Position numbers and translations under genes: made by a program. Under the pieces are notes generated by a model, which worked only from the letters and a program-made list of their open reading frames with translations, made no database searches and was not told the DNA's origin. DNA of 64,000 bases. Origin: JAUZRW01 sp034437755. GTDB taxonomy: Bacteria > Chloroflexota > Anaerolineae > Aggregatilineales > Phototrophicaceae. Position 1 is the stretch's first letter. The number at the start of each line of letters is the position of its first letter. The stretch spans positions 61,725 to 125,724 of the forward strand of contig DAOTTV010000078.1 in NCBI GenBank assembly GCA_034437755.1, read 5' to 3'. Of this stretch, positions 53,283 through 62,379 are shown in pieces.

Positions 53283-54197
53283 TCAGAGATATGACCCGTC
53301 CCGCGTCGTGAGTGTCTCGGTCGATAAGCCGTATTTCTGTAGGCGTTGATGATAGGCACGCAGGACGAAATAGCCATTATCATCGAAGTGACCTTTGACT
53401 TCTTGCGCGTCAATTGTCGCATCTGCTAGCGCCTGTTGCATCTGCGGCGCGAATTTGCGTTGCTTGCGGCGATATTCCCACGTCTCCAGCCAATCCCCTA
53501 GCAGGCCGCCAAGCACCCACTCTAGCACGGCTGTGAGCCAGTGCCGCTGATGCGCCGGTGTCGGTTGGCAATGCGCATTGGGCAAGTACTGCCCCAGCCA
53601 GCGATTCTCCTGCCAGAATTGTTGATATAAATCGCCGCCAGTGATCGGCACCATCTGCGCGACTTCATGCGCGATGAAGATATCGCGCCGACGCTGACCC
53701 ATGTTGTTGGCGGCAACGACGTAATTCGGGCATAGCTCGCGACCACGCCAGCGCACGACGCGCACGAGCAAAATCGCAAATGCGCGGGCTAGCCACACAC
53801 GCCGCGGTTGCGTGATGAGCATGTAGTCGAAGTCGTCATCGTGTGAGGCGGGATTACGCACGGATAGCGCGCCCGTCATCGCGACCATACGGACGAAGGG
53901 TAAAGCCGCCAGCCAACGCCCGTAGCGTACCGCTTCTTGCCAGAGGTCTTGCGTCACGGCTTCGCGCCGGATGCGCTCTTGCACGTATTCTGGATGCTCG
54001 GCAAGGCAGATATAGCACTGCTCACGGTAGACACTGCGCTGTAACCACGAGGACGTATGTAAGGTCGTCTGGATTTCGTCAAAGGTCACCGGATGCGAGG
54101 TGATGAGATAGCGATGGAGTTCGTCGAATGTCAGGGCAAAACGGAACACATCGGCATAGATTAGGGTACGTAAAATGGCGGTTTCAATCGGCTCCAT
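53283..54197 (-). CDS. nucleotidyltransferase-like protein of unknown function
   Basis: 304 residues from the ATG at 54197 (GGAG ten bases upstream); the frame extends to 54233. The N-terminal 75 residues resemble a winged-helix domain (LIYADVFRFALTFDELHRYL). Next comes VAMTGALSVRNPASHDDDFDYMLIT, which has the G[AG]LS...D-x-D pattern of Pol-beta-type nucleotidyltransferases. The C-terminal half is helical with a conserved-looking HEVAQMVPI. Its biological role is unknown. It occupies the site where rimP often lies before nusA. Confidence 0.7.
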   Translation of the reverse strand: MEPIETAILRTLIYADVFRFALTFDELHRYLITSHPVTFDEIQTTLHTSSWLQRSVYREQCYICLAEHPEYVQERIRREAVTQDLWQEAVRYGRWLAALPFVRMVAMTGALSVRNPASHDDDFDYMLITQPRRVWLARAFAILLVRVVRWRGRELCPNYVVAANNMGQRRRDIFIAHEVAQMVPITGGDLYQQFWQENRWLGQYLPNAHCQPTPAHQRHWLTAVLEWVLGGLLGDWLETWEYRRKQRKFAPQMQQALADATIDAQEVKGHFDDNGYFVLRAYHQRLQKYGLSTETLTTRDGSYL

Positions 54198-54268
54198 GAG
54201 CTTGACTCCAACGTTTGTCGATCGTTTCGACATTCATTTTATCTGCGCTTACGGATTTGCGCGAACAG

Positions 54269-54297
54269 TTGACGCTCGTAGTGGCTCATGTTACACT
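54269..54297 (+). promoter_or_regulatory. promoter of the nusA operon
   Basis: TTGACG (54269-54274), 17-base spacer, TACACT (54292-54297). Transcription should start near 54304, about 115 bases before the nusA start codon. Confidence 0.65.
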
Positions 54298-54320
54298 ATG
54301 TGTAAGCTAAAGAGGTGACG

Positions 54321-54349
54321 AAAAGTGGGCAAACCCCACTTTTTGTTTT
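54321..54349 (+). terminator. intrinsic terminator in the nusA leader (candidate attenuator)
   Basis: AAAAGTGGG, 5-base loop, CCCACTTTT, followed by TGTTTTA. It begins about 17 bases after the predicted transcription start and lies 69 bases before the nusA ATG, so RNA polymerase must pass it to express the operon. Confidence 0.6.
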
Positions 54350-54417
54350 ATATACACACAATCAGCACCGTGTGTAGCATGAACTCCGACGAGGTCTTTT
54401 CTTGGAGAATAAATTGT

Positions 54418-56397
54418 ATGGTCAATAATCTACAATCCGCATTTAACGAGATTGCGGAATTAAGGGGCTTACCGGAAGATGTCGTACAAGAGGCGCTCCA
54501 GAGTGCGCTTGTCTCGGCATACCGTCGCTATTCTAGCGCCAGCTCGGCACAGAATATCGAAGCCCGCACCGATCCGCACACCCGCCGCTTACGCATCTAC
54601 GTTGAAAAAGAAGTCAGCGAAGATGTCGTCAGCCCGAACACAGAAGTCACGCTAGAACAAGCGCGCTTCTACGAGCCAGAAGCCCAGATTGGCGATATGG
54701 TGATGGTGCAGGTCGATGATACAGCGAAGAAATTCGGGCGTATCGCGGCACAAACAGCGAAACAGGTCATCCTACAGAAAATCCGCGAGGCAGAACGTAA
54801 CGCGCTCTACGACGAGTTTGCTGATAAAGAAGGCGAACTGATGATGGGCACCGTCCAGAGCCTCAATTCAAGCGTGGTGACCCTGAGCCTCAGCGATCGT
54901 GCCGAAGCGATTTTACCCCGCGCCCAGCAAATCCCCGGCGAGCGTTACCGCCCCCACGAGAAATTGCGCGTCTATATTATGGAAGTGCGCCGCAGTAGCA
55001 AAGGACCGCAGATTGTCACCTCGCGCAGTCATCGCAATATGTTGCGCCGCTTACTGGAATACGAAGTGCCGGAGATTTATAACGGGCAAGTCGAGATCAA
55101 GAGTATCGCACGCGAAGCTGGCTATCGCTCTAAAGTAGCCGTCGCCGCCCTGCAAGAAGGCATTGATCCCGTCGGGGCGTGTGTCGGGATGCGCGGCATC
55201 CGGATTCAAAACATCGTCAAGGAATTGCACGATGAAAAGATCGACGTGATCGAGTGGAATCCTGATTCCGAAGTTTTCATCTCCAAAGCCTTGAGTCCGG
55301 CGCGGGTGACAGGTGTTTATCTGGATGATGACGAATTTGAAGGCCGGACAGCCGTCGTCGTTGTGCCGGATGATCAGTTATCGCTGGCAATCGGGCGTGA
55401 AGGGCAAAATGCCCGCCTCGCGGCGAAGTTGACCGGTTGGCGGATTGACATTAAGAGCGCGAGCGAAACCGCTATCGGTGCGCTGGAAAATCTGGATGTG
55501 CCGCCGTTGGATGCGCTGGTCACGTCACACGCGCAACTGATCGAAGACGTGCGCGCTATCATTAATAAGAAGCAAGCCAACAAAGCTATCATGCCGGAAG
55601 ACTTGAACCTGCTCGGTAAATTTGCTAACTTGGTTGAAACGCGCCTACAACGGATGCGCGAAGATATTCGCCACGAAGAGCAGCAAGAGATAGACGTTAT
55701 CCGCGCAACATTGCCGGAAGCCCTCTTCGACGTGCCAGTGGACGCGCTTGGTCTGCGCGATGAGATCACCGGCGCGCTCCAATCTTTTGATACGGCTGGT
55801 GATGTGATGTTAGCGACGCTTGCCGATGAAGAGCGCCTGAATAAAGCCCTCGCGCGCGTCAATGGTGATGCGCTGACCGAGATACAAACGGCGCTCGACG
55901 AATTGATGACGCTCGATCTGGATACGCTGGCAGAGGATGAGATCGATACCAACGAGACAGCTGACGATGATGCAGAGACCGTCGCCGACGCAAACAGCGT
56001 GCCTGATACGCCGACTGTCGCCGAAGCTGAGCCAGAATCAGCCCCATCCGCTGACCTTGCACTAGCAGACGACATAGCCGAAGCAGAACCAGCAAGCGTC
56101 ACGGATGACCTCGCCGAAGAGATTGTGACGAAGCCGGAGCAACCCGCAGAAGCGATCGCTGATACCAGCGACGATGACACCGATAGTGATAGTGATGCTG
56201 ATGAAGCCATTGATTATGAAAAGTGGCTTGATCGCGATGAGAAATTCGACAGTGAAGACGATAGCGACGAACAACTGGATGATCGGCGTAAACGTCGCCG
56301 GCTCGTGTTCGACGAAGAGTCGGGCGAAGTTGTCGCGAAGAACCGCCGTACGCGTGATCGTCGCCCATCTAACTGGGAAGAAGACTACGACCTATAA
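54418..56397 (+). CDS. nusA: transcription termination/antitermination factor NusA with long acidic tail
   Basis: 659 residues from the ATG at 54418 (TTGGAG upstream). The frame is open to 54325 but that part is the leader hairpin. Domains: N-terminal RNA-polymerase-binding (1-130), S1 (about 140-205), two KH domains (about 210-350, ending LAIGREGQNARLAAKLTGW), then a tail of about 270 residues, very acidic, with degenerate repeats (ADDDAETVADANS) and a basic end. The core corresponds to a short bacterial NusA; the tail is the odd part. It opens the operon with ylxR, infB, rbfA and others. Confidence 0.93.
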   Translation: MVNNLQSAFNEIAELRGLPEDVVQEALQSALVSAYRRYSSASSAQNIEARTDPHTRRLRIYVEKEVSEDVVSPNTEVTLEQARFYEPEAQIGDMVMVQVDDTAKKFGRIAAQTAKQVILQKIREAERNALYDEFADKEGELMMGTVQSLNSSVVTLSLSDRAEAILPRAQQIPGERYRPHEKLRVYIMEVRRSSKGPQIVTSRSHRNMLRRLLEYEVPEIYNGQVEIKSIAREAGYRSKVAVAALQEGIDPVGACVGMRGIRIQNIVKELHDEKIDVIEWNPDSEVFISKALSPARVTGVYLDDDEFEGRTAVVVVPDDQLSLAIGREGQNARLAAKLTGWRIDIKSASETAIGALENLDVPPLDALVTSHAQLIEDVRAIINKKQANKAIMPEDLNLLGKFANLVETRLQRMREDIRHEEQQEIDVIRATLPEALFDVPVDALGLRDEITGALQSFDTAGDVMLATLADEERLNKALARVNGDALTEIQTALDELMTLDLDTLAEDEIDTNETADDDAETVADANSVPDTPTVAEAEPESAPSADLALADDIAEAEPASVTDDLAEEIVTKPEQPAEAIADTSDDDTDSDSDADEAIDYEKWLDRDEKFDSEDDSDEQLDDRRKRRRLVFDEESGEVVAKNRRTRDRRPSNWEEDYDL

Positions 56398-56410
56398 GGT
56401 TGAATGAATC

Positions 56411-56761
56411 ATGGCACTGAGAAACGAATGGTTTGATGAACAACACGCGCCGCAGGGTACACTGGAGACACCACGCCCGAAAGCCGTGTTCGATGATGAA
56501 TTTGACGATCAGGCGCAAGAAAAGCGGCGGCAAGAGCGTCTAAAACGTAAGAAGCAAAAGCGTCGCAACATCGTTCGCGATGATTTAGAGGGCGATCCCG
56601 CAGAACTCCTGCGGGAACAAAAACGCCGTAAACGCAAGAAGCATAAACGGCTACGCCACAAGGATCGCCAAGATAAATACTTCGATCGATCGGTTTTAGA
56701 AGCAGAAGACGAAGATGATTATGGCGAATGGGATGAGTTTTATGATGAATGGGATGAGTAA
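56411..56761 (+). CDS. small, highly charged protein between nusA and ylxR
   Basis: 116 residues, 13 bases after nusA and 6 before ylxR. The middle is very basic (KRRQERLKRKKQKRR, KRRKRKKHKRLRHK), the end very acidic (EAEDEDDYGEWDEFYDEWDE). The basic part could bind RNA, and the acidic tail could mimic nucleic acid or contact polymerase or ribosome. No family is recognised. Codon use matches its neighbours. Its place in the nusA-infB operon is the main evidence for a translation or transcription role. Confidence 0.7.
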   Translation: MALRNEWFDEQHAPQGTLETPRPKAVFDDEFDDQAQEKRRQERLKRKKQKRRNIVRDDLEGDPAELLREQKRRKRKKHKRLRHKDRQDKYFDRSVLEAEDEDDYGEWDEFYDEWDE

Positions 56762-56767
56762 GACCTC

Positions 56768-57031
56768 ATGAGCAGAAAACAGAAGCATATCCCCAAGCGG
56801 ATGTGTGTTGTCTGCCGTGACAAGATCGAAAAACGTCGTTTGACGCGCATCGTGCGAACTGCCAGCGGTCTACAGATTGACCCCAGCGGCAAGCACGACG
56901 GACGTGGGGCGTATGTCTGTGATCAAGCGACCTGCCGTGAGCGCGTTGCAACATCCGATATTTTGAGCAAGGCGTTGCGTGTCCGTATCACTGATGCGGA
57001 TCGCCAGCGCATTCGAGAACTTGCATCATGA
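56768..57031 (+). CDS. ylxR: YlxR (RnpM) family RNA-binding protein
   Basis: 87 residues with the family marks RMCVVCRDK near the start, RIVRTASGLQIDPSGKHDGRGAYVC, and ATCRE. Members of this family bind RNA, and a B. subtilis member modulates RNase P. The position between nusA and infB is conserved in many bacteria. Normally ylxQ follows, but no such gene is present here; infB starts 106 bases downstream. Confidence 0.93.
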   Translation: MSRKQKHIPKRMCVVCRDKIEKRRLTRIVRTASGLQIDPSGKHDGRGAYVCDQATCRERVATSDILSKALRVRITDADRQRIRELAS

Positions 57032-57137
57032 ACGAGTACCAATACAACCGATGGTGGAGGTGTGATCAACGTCACTGATGAATAGTCATCTCCACTCATC
57101 GACAGACACATACAAAGTTGAGTTGGAGAATGAATTA

Positions 57138-58958
57138 ATGGCAAAAGAGAAACAGCTAATCCTCATACCTGATTACCTCACCGTGCGTGAGTTGGCAGAA
57201 ACAGTTGACGAAAGCCCGATTGACGTGATGAAGAAGCTCATCGCTAATGGGATCATGGCATCGATCAACCAGCAGATTGATTTTGACACTGCCGCGATCA
57301 TCCTTGAGGAAATGGGCTATGAGGCAAAGTCAGAGACGACTGCTGCAGAAGAAAAAGAAGAACAAAAACGTGCCGAAGTCACGACCCGTAAATGGGAGCA
57401 GATGTACAAGGGCGAAAAGCCCGAAGACCTCGTCAAACGGCCACCGGTCATCACGATCCTCGGTCACGTCGATCACGGTAAAACAACCCTACTCGATACC
57501 ATCCGCAAAGCCAACGTTGCCGAAGGCGAAGCTGGCGGCATCACACAGGCAATCGGCGCGTATCAGATCAGCTATGGCGACGAACGCCTGACCTTCATCG
57601 ACACTCCCGGTCACGAAGCCTTCACAGCGATGCGCGCACGCGGCGCACAAGGGGCGGACATCGCGATTCTCGTCGTTGCGGCTGATGATGGCGTGATGCC
57701 CACCACCCGCGAGGCACTCGACCACGCACGAGCGGCAAATGTGCCGATGGTCGTTGCTATCTCGAAGGTTGATAAGAACAACGCCAATCCCGATCTCGTC
57801 AAGCAACAACTCGCCGAAAATGGCGTGATTCCTGATGAATGGGATGGCGATACGATGATGATCCCGATTGCGGCATTACAGGGCGAAGGCATCAACGACC
57901 TGCTCGAAGCACTGACACTCGTCTCAGAGATGAATGATTTCGTCGCTAACCCGCAGGGGACAGCACGCGGGATCGTCCTCGAAGCAGAAGTTGATAAGTT
58001 CCGTGGTACGCTGACCAACGTCCTCGTGATGAACGGGACACTGGTAGTGGGCGATAGCATCGTAGCAGGCACGTCTTACGGGCGCGTCAAAGCGATGTTC
58101 GATGAAAACGGCAATAAGATCGAGCAAGCGCCACCCTCGACCCCTGTTTCTGTTCTCGGCTTAAATGAACCGCCAGCACCCGGTGACCAGTTTGAACGCG
58201 TGAAGCACGAGAAGAAGGCGCGGTCAATCGCAGAAGATCGCATTACCGAAGCCGAAGTGAACGCCCGCCAACCGGCACAGGCGATGTCACTGGAAGACAT
58301 CTTCAAACAATTCCAAGCCGGACAAGCAAAATCGCTGAACTTAATCATCAAGACCGACGTTCAGGGATCATTGCAACCGATCCTCGACGGGCTAGAGAAA
58401 ATCTCCGGTGCGAACGAAGAAGGCATCAAAGTGCGGGTGCTGGCTAGCGATGTCGGTTCCGTGACCGAAAGTGATGTGATGCTCGCCACTGCGGGCGATG
58501 CCGAAGCTGATAAAGCGATTATCATCGCGTTCAACACGACGGTATCCAATGGCGCACGATCCAAGGCGCAGGCACAAGGCGTTGAAATCCGCGATTATAA
58601 CATCATCTACAACCTGTTCGAGGATGTCGAGCAGGCGCTCGAAGGGATGCTCGATCCGAAATACGAAACCCGCGTCACCGGACATGCCGAAGTCCGCCAG
58701 CTGTTCAATATTTCGCGTGTCGGTCTGGTCGCAGGGAGTTATATGCAAGAAGGCGAAGCCAAGCGTAAAGGCAAGGCGCGTCTGTTCCGCAATAACAAGC
58801 TCGTCGCTGATGATCTGAATATCGATGCACTCAAGCGCTTCAACGAAGATGTTGCTGAGATTCGCACGGGTTTTGAATTCGGCGTGAGCTTCGCCAATCA
58901 TCAGGACATCCAAGAAGGCGACATCATCGAATTTTACATGGTGGAGCGCGTCCGCTAA
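57138..58958 (+). CDS. infB: translation initiation factor IF-2
   Basis: 606 residues from the ATG at 57138, with GGAG about 10 bases upstream; the frame extends to 57078. The short N-terminus holds one IF2-N type fold (LTVRELAETVDESPIDVMKKL). The GTPase domain starts near 109 with GHVDHGKTT, then DTPGHEAF and SKVDK. Domains II, III and IV follow to LFRNNKLVADDL. It brings initiator tRNA to the ribosome. A strong terminator follows before rbfA. Confidence 0.96.
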   Translation: MAKEKQLILIPDYLTVRELAETVDESPIDVMKKLIANGIMASINQQIDFDTAAIILEEMGYEAKSETTAAEEKEEQKRAEVTTRKWEQMYKGEKPEDLVKRPPVITILGHVDHGKTTLLDTIRKANVAEGEAGGITQAIGAYQISYGDERLTFIDTPGHEAFTAMRARGAQGADIAILVVAADDGVMPTTREALDHARAANVPMVVAISKVDKNNANPDLVKQQLAENGVIPDEWDGDTMMIPIAALQGEGINDLLEALTLVSEMNDFVANPQGTARGIVLEAEVDKFRGTLTNVLVMNGTLVVGDSIVAGTSYGRVKAMFDENGNKIEQAPPSTPVSVLGLNEPPAPGDQFERVKHEKKARSIAEDRITEAEVNARQPAQAMSLEDIFKQFQAGQAKSLNLIIKTDVQGSLQPILDGLEKISGANEEGIKVRVLASDVGSVTESDVMLATAGDAEADKAIIIAFNTTVSNGARSKAQAQGVEIRDYNIIYNLFEDVEQALEGMLDPKYETRVTGHAEVRQLFNISRVGLVAGSYMQEGEAKRKGKARLFRNNKLVADDLNIDALKRFNEDVAEIRTGFEFGVSFANHQDIQEGDIIEFYMVERVR

Positions 58959-58991
58959 TCGGCGTTGACGAGCAATTGATTTATCACACAG

Positions 58992-59024
58992 GGGGCGATC
59001 ACATCCGCGGTATCGCCCCTTTTT
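58992..59024 (+). terminator. intrinsic terminator between infB and rbfA
   Basis: GGGGCGAT (58992-58999), 12-base loop, ATCGCCCC (59012-59019), TTTTT. It lies inside an otherwise co-directional operon, 31 bases before rbfA, so partial termination would lower rbfA-truB-ribF relative to infB. Confidence 0.75.
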
Positions 59025-59054
59025 AAGTAGAAATAGCGATAGAGAAAGGTCACT

Positions 59055-59426
59055 ATGTCCCTGAAACAAGACCGTATGAATGAGCGTATTCGGATGATCC
59101 TCAGCGACTTATTGCTGAAAGAGATTTCCGATCCGCGCTTGCAAGGGGTCACCGTTACCGAAGTTCAACTGGACGGCGAATTGATGTATGCCGATATCTA
59201 CGTCAATGCGCTAGGCGACGAAAGCCGCCAGACGAGCGTGATGGAAGGCTTGGAGCGCGCTAAAGGATTTATTCGGCGCGAAGTCGGCAAGCGCATTCGC
59301 ACGCGCAACACGCCGGAACTGCTGTTCCACTGGGATACCACGCTCGAACATGCCGAGCGCATCAACCAACTGCTGGATAATCTCGAGATACCAGAGGATG
59401 AGGATTCAACAGACGATGAGCGATAA
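59055..59426 (+). CDS. rbfA: ribosome-binding factor A
   Basis: 123 residues with the single KH-like fold: RIRMILSDLLLKEISDPRL, VTEVQLDGELMYADIYVNA and the end ELLFHWDTTLEHAERINQLL. It matures 16S rRNA in the 30S subunit, notably under cold stress. AAAGG precedes the ATG. The next gene overlaps its end by 11 bases. Confidence 0.94.
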   Translation: MSLKQDRMNERIRMILSDLLLKEISDPRLQGVTVTEVQLDGELMYADIYVNALGDESRQTSVMEGLERAKGFIRREVGKRIRTRNTPELLFHWDTTLEHAERINQLLDNLEIPEDEDSTDDER

Positions 59427-60408
59427 AACACCCGACTGGCAACAAGCGAGCGCCGCCCTGCGCGATGCCGATAGCGTCCTGATCGTGACGCATCTCAACC
59501 CCGATGGCGATGCGATCGGCTCAGCATTAGGACTCGCCAACGCGATCCGTCACATGGGCAAGACCGTGACCGTCGCCGATGACGACGGCGTGCCTGATTA
59601 TTTGCAATGGCTACCTCATAGCACGACAGTCGTCACAGAGATTGATGCCGAGACCTCTTTCGATCTGTGCATCTCGACCGATGCCAGCGATGCCGAGCGC
59701 ACGGGCAAGGTGGGTGCGATCGGGCAGGCCAACAGCACAACCGTGATTAATCTCGATCATCACGCGACCAACACGTACTTCGGCGATGTGCATCTGGTGG
59801 ACGCAGGCGCTGTCGCGGCAACGGAGATCGTGTTCGACTGGTGGGAATACATGGCGATTGACTGGCAAGCAGAGATCGCCGTGCCCCTGCTGACAGGTCT
59901 CGTCACGGATACGATCGGCTTTCGCACGAGCAGTGTCACGTCGCGCACGCTGGGCATCGCGCAATCGCTGATGGAATACGGCGCGTCGCTGACCGAGATT
60001 ACGGCGCGGGTGCTGGACTCGCGCTCGTATCAGGAGATGGCGCTCTGGAAGCGCATCATGGCGACGATGGCGCTGGATGGGCAAGTGATCCATGCCGAAG
60101 CCCGTCTGGAAGATATGGAAGCGGTCAACATGGATGCGCCATCGACGGCGGGCTTTGTCGGCTTTCTACGAAGCACGAAAGAGGCGATGATCGCCGTGAC
60201 CTTCATGGAGACAGGCGATGGCGAGATTCGCATCAGTATGCGTGCCAAGCCGGGCTATGACGTGAGCGAAGTCGCCTTCGCGCTGGGCGGCGGCGGTCAT
60301 GTACAGGCGGCGGGCGCGGGTGTCGCCGGCACGCTGGAAGATGTGAAAGCGAAGGTATTGCCGATGTTGCAAGAAGCGGCACGGAAGGGTAAGCTCACCA
60401 TTGTCTGA
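59416..60408 (+). CDS. nrnA: NanoRNase/pAp phosphatase-like DHH-DHHA1 phosphoesterase
   Basis: 330 residues from the ATG at 59416, inside the end of rbfA. DHH-family motifs: VTHLNPDGDAIGSALGL, STDASDAER, NLDHHATN (the DHH motif) and the DHHA1 end GGGGHVQAAGAG. Such enzymes degrade short RNA oligomers and pAp. The gene order rbfA-DHH-truB-ribF is common in several bacterial phyla. It overlaps truB by 8 bases if truB starts at its TTG. Confidence 0.9.
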   Translation: MSDKTPDWQQASAALRDADSVLIVTHLNPDGDAIGSALGLANAIRHMGKTVTVADDDGVPDYLQWLPHSTTVVTEIDAETSFDLCISTDASDAERTGKVGAIGQANSTTVINLDHHATNTYFGDVHLVDAGAVAATEIVFDWWEYMAIDWQAEIAVPLLTGLVTDTIGFRTSSVTSRTLGIAQSLMEYGASLTEITARVLDSRSYQEMALWKRIMATMALDGQVIHAEARLEDMEAVNMDAPSTAGFVGFLRSTKEAMIAVTFMETGDGEIRISMRAKPGYDVSEVAFALGGGGHVQAAGAGVAGTLEDVKAKVLPMLQEAARKGKLTIV

Positions 60409-61303
60409 GCGCGTGATGGGCTTCCTGAATATCGACAAACCTTTACAGCAGACGAGCCATGACGTGGTCGCACAAGTCCGACGCTTGACGCGACGCGAGG
60501 CTGGCATCAAGAAAGTCGGGCATGCGGGCACGCTTGACCCGCTGGCAAGCGGCGTGCTGGTGCTGTGCGTCGGGCAGGCGACCCGTCTCAGCGAATATGC
60601 GATGAGTAGCACCAAACAGTATCGCGCACAAATCGCACTCGGCGTGACGACCGATACCTATGATGCCGAAGGCACGATCGTGACCGAACGCGACGTGAGC
60701 CACATCACACAAGCCGATGTCGAGGCGGTTCTGCCACAATTCACAGGTGCTATTGAGCAAGTCCCGCCGATGTACAGCGCGATCAAGCAGGATGGCAAGA
60801 AGCTCTACGAACTCGCCCGCGACGGCATCGACGTTGAGCGCCCGCCGCGCCCCGTGACAATCCACGAGCTATCAATCACGGCGTGGGATGCGCCACACGT
60901 CACAATAGACGTGACCTGTAGCTCTGGCACGTATATTCGCAGTCTCGCCTATGACATCGGCACTGTGCTGGGTATCGGGGGGCATTTAGCTGGTTTGATA
61001 CGCACGCGTAGCGGGAGCTTCGCGCTGGCGGACGCGATCGCACTCGACGATTTGCTCGCGGGTGGTCGTGGTTGGCAGCAGCACTTGATCGCCCCGCGCC
61101 ATGCCCTGCAAGATTGGCACAGCCGCGCCCTCAGCGACGACGAAGCGCAGGACATCCAGCACGGACGCTTCATCACACGCACAGCAGACGACAGCGCCGA
61201 CGCTTACATCATGGCGACGATGCCCGATGGACATTTATTGGCAGTGTTGGAAAACCGCGAGACACACTGGAAACCGCACAAGGTTTTTCCACCTCAAACC
61301 TGA
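60401..61303 (+). CDS. truB: tRNA pseudouridine-55 synthase
   Basis: 300 residues from the TTG at 60401; GTG 60413 or ATG 60416 are also possible, since the family normally begins near MGFLNIDKP. The catalytic Asp is D46 in KVGHAGTLDPLASGVL. Further conserved blocks are AQIALGVTTDTYDAEG, PPMYSAIKQDGKKLYELAR and SSGTYIRSLAYDIG. It makes pseudouridine in the T-loop. It overlaps nrnA by 8 bases if the TTG is used. Confidence 0.95.
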   Translation: MSERVMGFLNIDKPLQQTSHDVVAQVRRLTRREAGIKKVGHAGTLDPLASGVLVLCVGQATRLSEYAMSSTKQYRAQIALGVTTDTYDAEGTIVTERDVSHITQADVEAVLPQFTGAIEQVPPMYSAIKQDGKKLYELARDGIDVERPPRPVTIHELSITAWDAPHVTIDVTCSSGTYIRSLAYDIGTVLGIGGHLAGLIRTRSGSFALADAIALDDLLAGGRGWQQHLIAPRHALQDWHSRALSDDEAQDIQHGRFITRTADDSADAYIMATMPDGHLLAVLENRETHWKPHKVFPPQT

Positions 61304-61330
61304 TAATATCTGTGAGAGATTAGAGTAGGC

Positions 61331-62257
61331 ATGCAACACATTCAACGTTTAGAAGATTGCCAACTAAAACAAGCCTCCGTCGTAACCATTGGCGTGTTCG
61401 ATGGCGTACATCGCGGACACCAAGCCCTCATCAAAGAACTCGTTCAGGTCGCCCGACAAGCCGGACAACGCGCCGTCGTGATGACCTTTTTCCCCCATCC
61501 AGATATTGTCCTGCGCGGGCTATCAGGGCGCTATTATTTGACTAGCCCGACCCAACGGGCACACCTACTCGGTGAATTAGGGGTCGATGTCGTGGTAACG
61601 CATCCCTTCAACGACGATGTTCGTAACATTCGTGCGGCAGATTTCGTCCAGAAGCTCGTAAAGCATCTACAGATGAAAGCGCTGTGGGTTGGCGAAGATT
61701 TTGCACTGGGCTACCAGCGTGAAGGTACGGTCGATTACCTGACGCAACTGGGCACAGAGCGCGGTTACACGGTCAAACCGCTGACACTCGTCGCAGAGGG
61801 CGATAATGCGATTACCAGCACGGCGATTCGCTCACATCTCACAGCGGGGGACATCGCGACCGCCAACAACTTGTTGGGGCGCATGTATCATATACAGGGC
61901 GCAGTCGTCAAAGGCGACCAGCGCGGGCGGGTGATCGGCTTCCCGACAGCGAATATGGCGGTCTGGGATCAGCAGATTTTGCCCCAACACGGCGTATATG
62001 CGGGTTGGGCGACACTCGGTGACGAACGCTTCATGGCAGTGGCGAATATTGGCGTGCGCCCGACGTTCGAGGGACAGACGGTGACGGTTGAACCGCACTT
62101 GCTAGATTTCGACCGCGATATTTACGGCGAGATACTGTCCTTCCAGTTTGCCAAGCGCCTCCGTGGTGAGCAAAAGTTCGATGGTTTCAGCGCACTCAAA
62201 GCACAATTGACGCGCGACATCGAAGCCGGACGGGCGTATCTCGACAGCCAAACTTAA
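61331..62257 (+). CDS. ribF: bifunctional riboflavin kinase / FAD synthetase
   Basis: 308 residues. N-terminal FMN adenylyltransferase (1-175) with TIGVFDGVHRGHQALI and TFFPHPD; C-terminal kinase (about 185-305) with GFPTANM, HGVYAGWATL, NIGVRPTFEG and EPHLLDFDRDIYG. It makes FMN and FAD, needed, among others, by the FAD subunit at 1.5 kb. It ends the operon; 122 bases of AT-rich DNA follow before the small membrane gene. Confidence 0.95.
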   Translation: MQHIQRLEDCQLKQASVVTIGVFDGVHRGHQALIKELVQVARQAGQRAVVMTFFPHPDIVLRGLSGRYYLTSPTQRAHLLGELGVDVVVTHPFNDDVRNIRAADFVQKLVKHLQMKALWVGEDFALGYQREGTVDYLTQLGTERGYTVKPLTLVAEGDNAITSTAIRSHLTAGDIATANNLLGRMYHIQGAVVKGDQRGRVIGFPTANMAVWDQQILPQHGVYAGWATLGDERFMAVANIGVRPTFEGQTVTVEPHLLDFDRDIYGEILSFQFAKRLRGEQKFDGFSALKAQLTRDIEAGRAYLDSQT

Positions 62258-62379
62258 GCGTTGCTCATTTTATCTTACACAAATCCTACAGCCCGTTCAT
62301 TTACCTGCGATAGCTATCCAACAAACGTAACATATGCTGTAATTAAGTTCATAAAGCAATTGAGGGAGCCAGACAACAT

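Noticed and set aside
54325..54417. N-terminal extension of NusA to an ATG at 54325
   Set aside because: This stretch encodes the leader terminator hairpin; the conserved NusA start and ribosome site are at 54418.
55374..56210. Long antisense ORF (278 codons) within nusA
   Set aside because: It is a Ser-rich shadow of the repetitive acidic tail of nusA and lacks any plausible start region.
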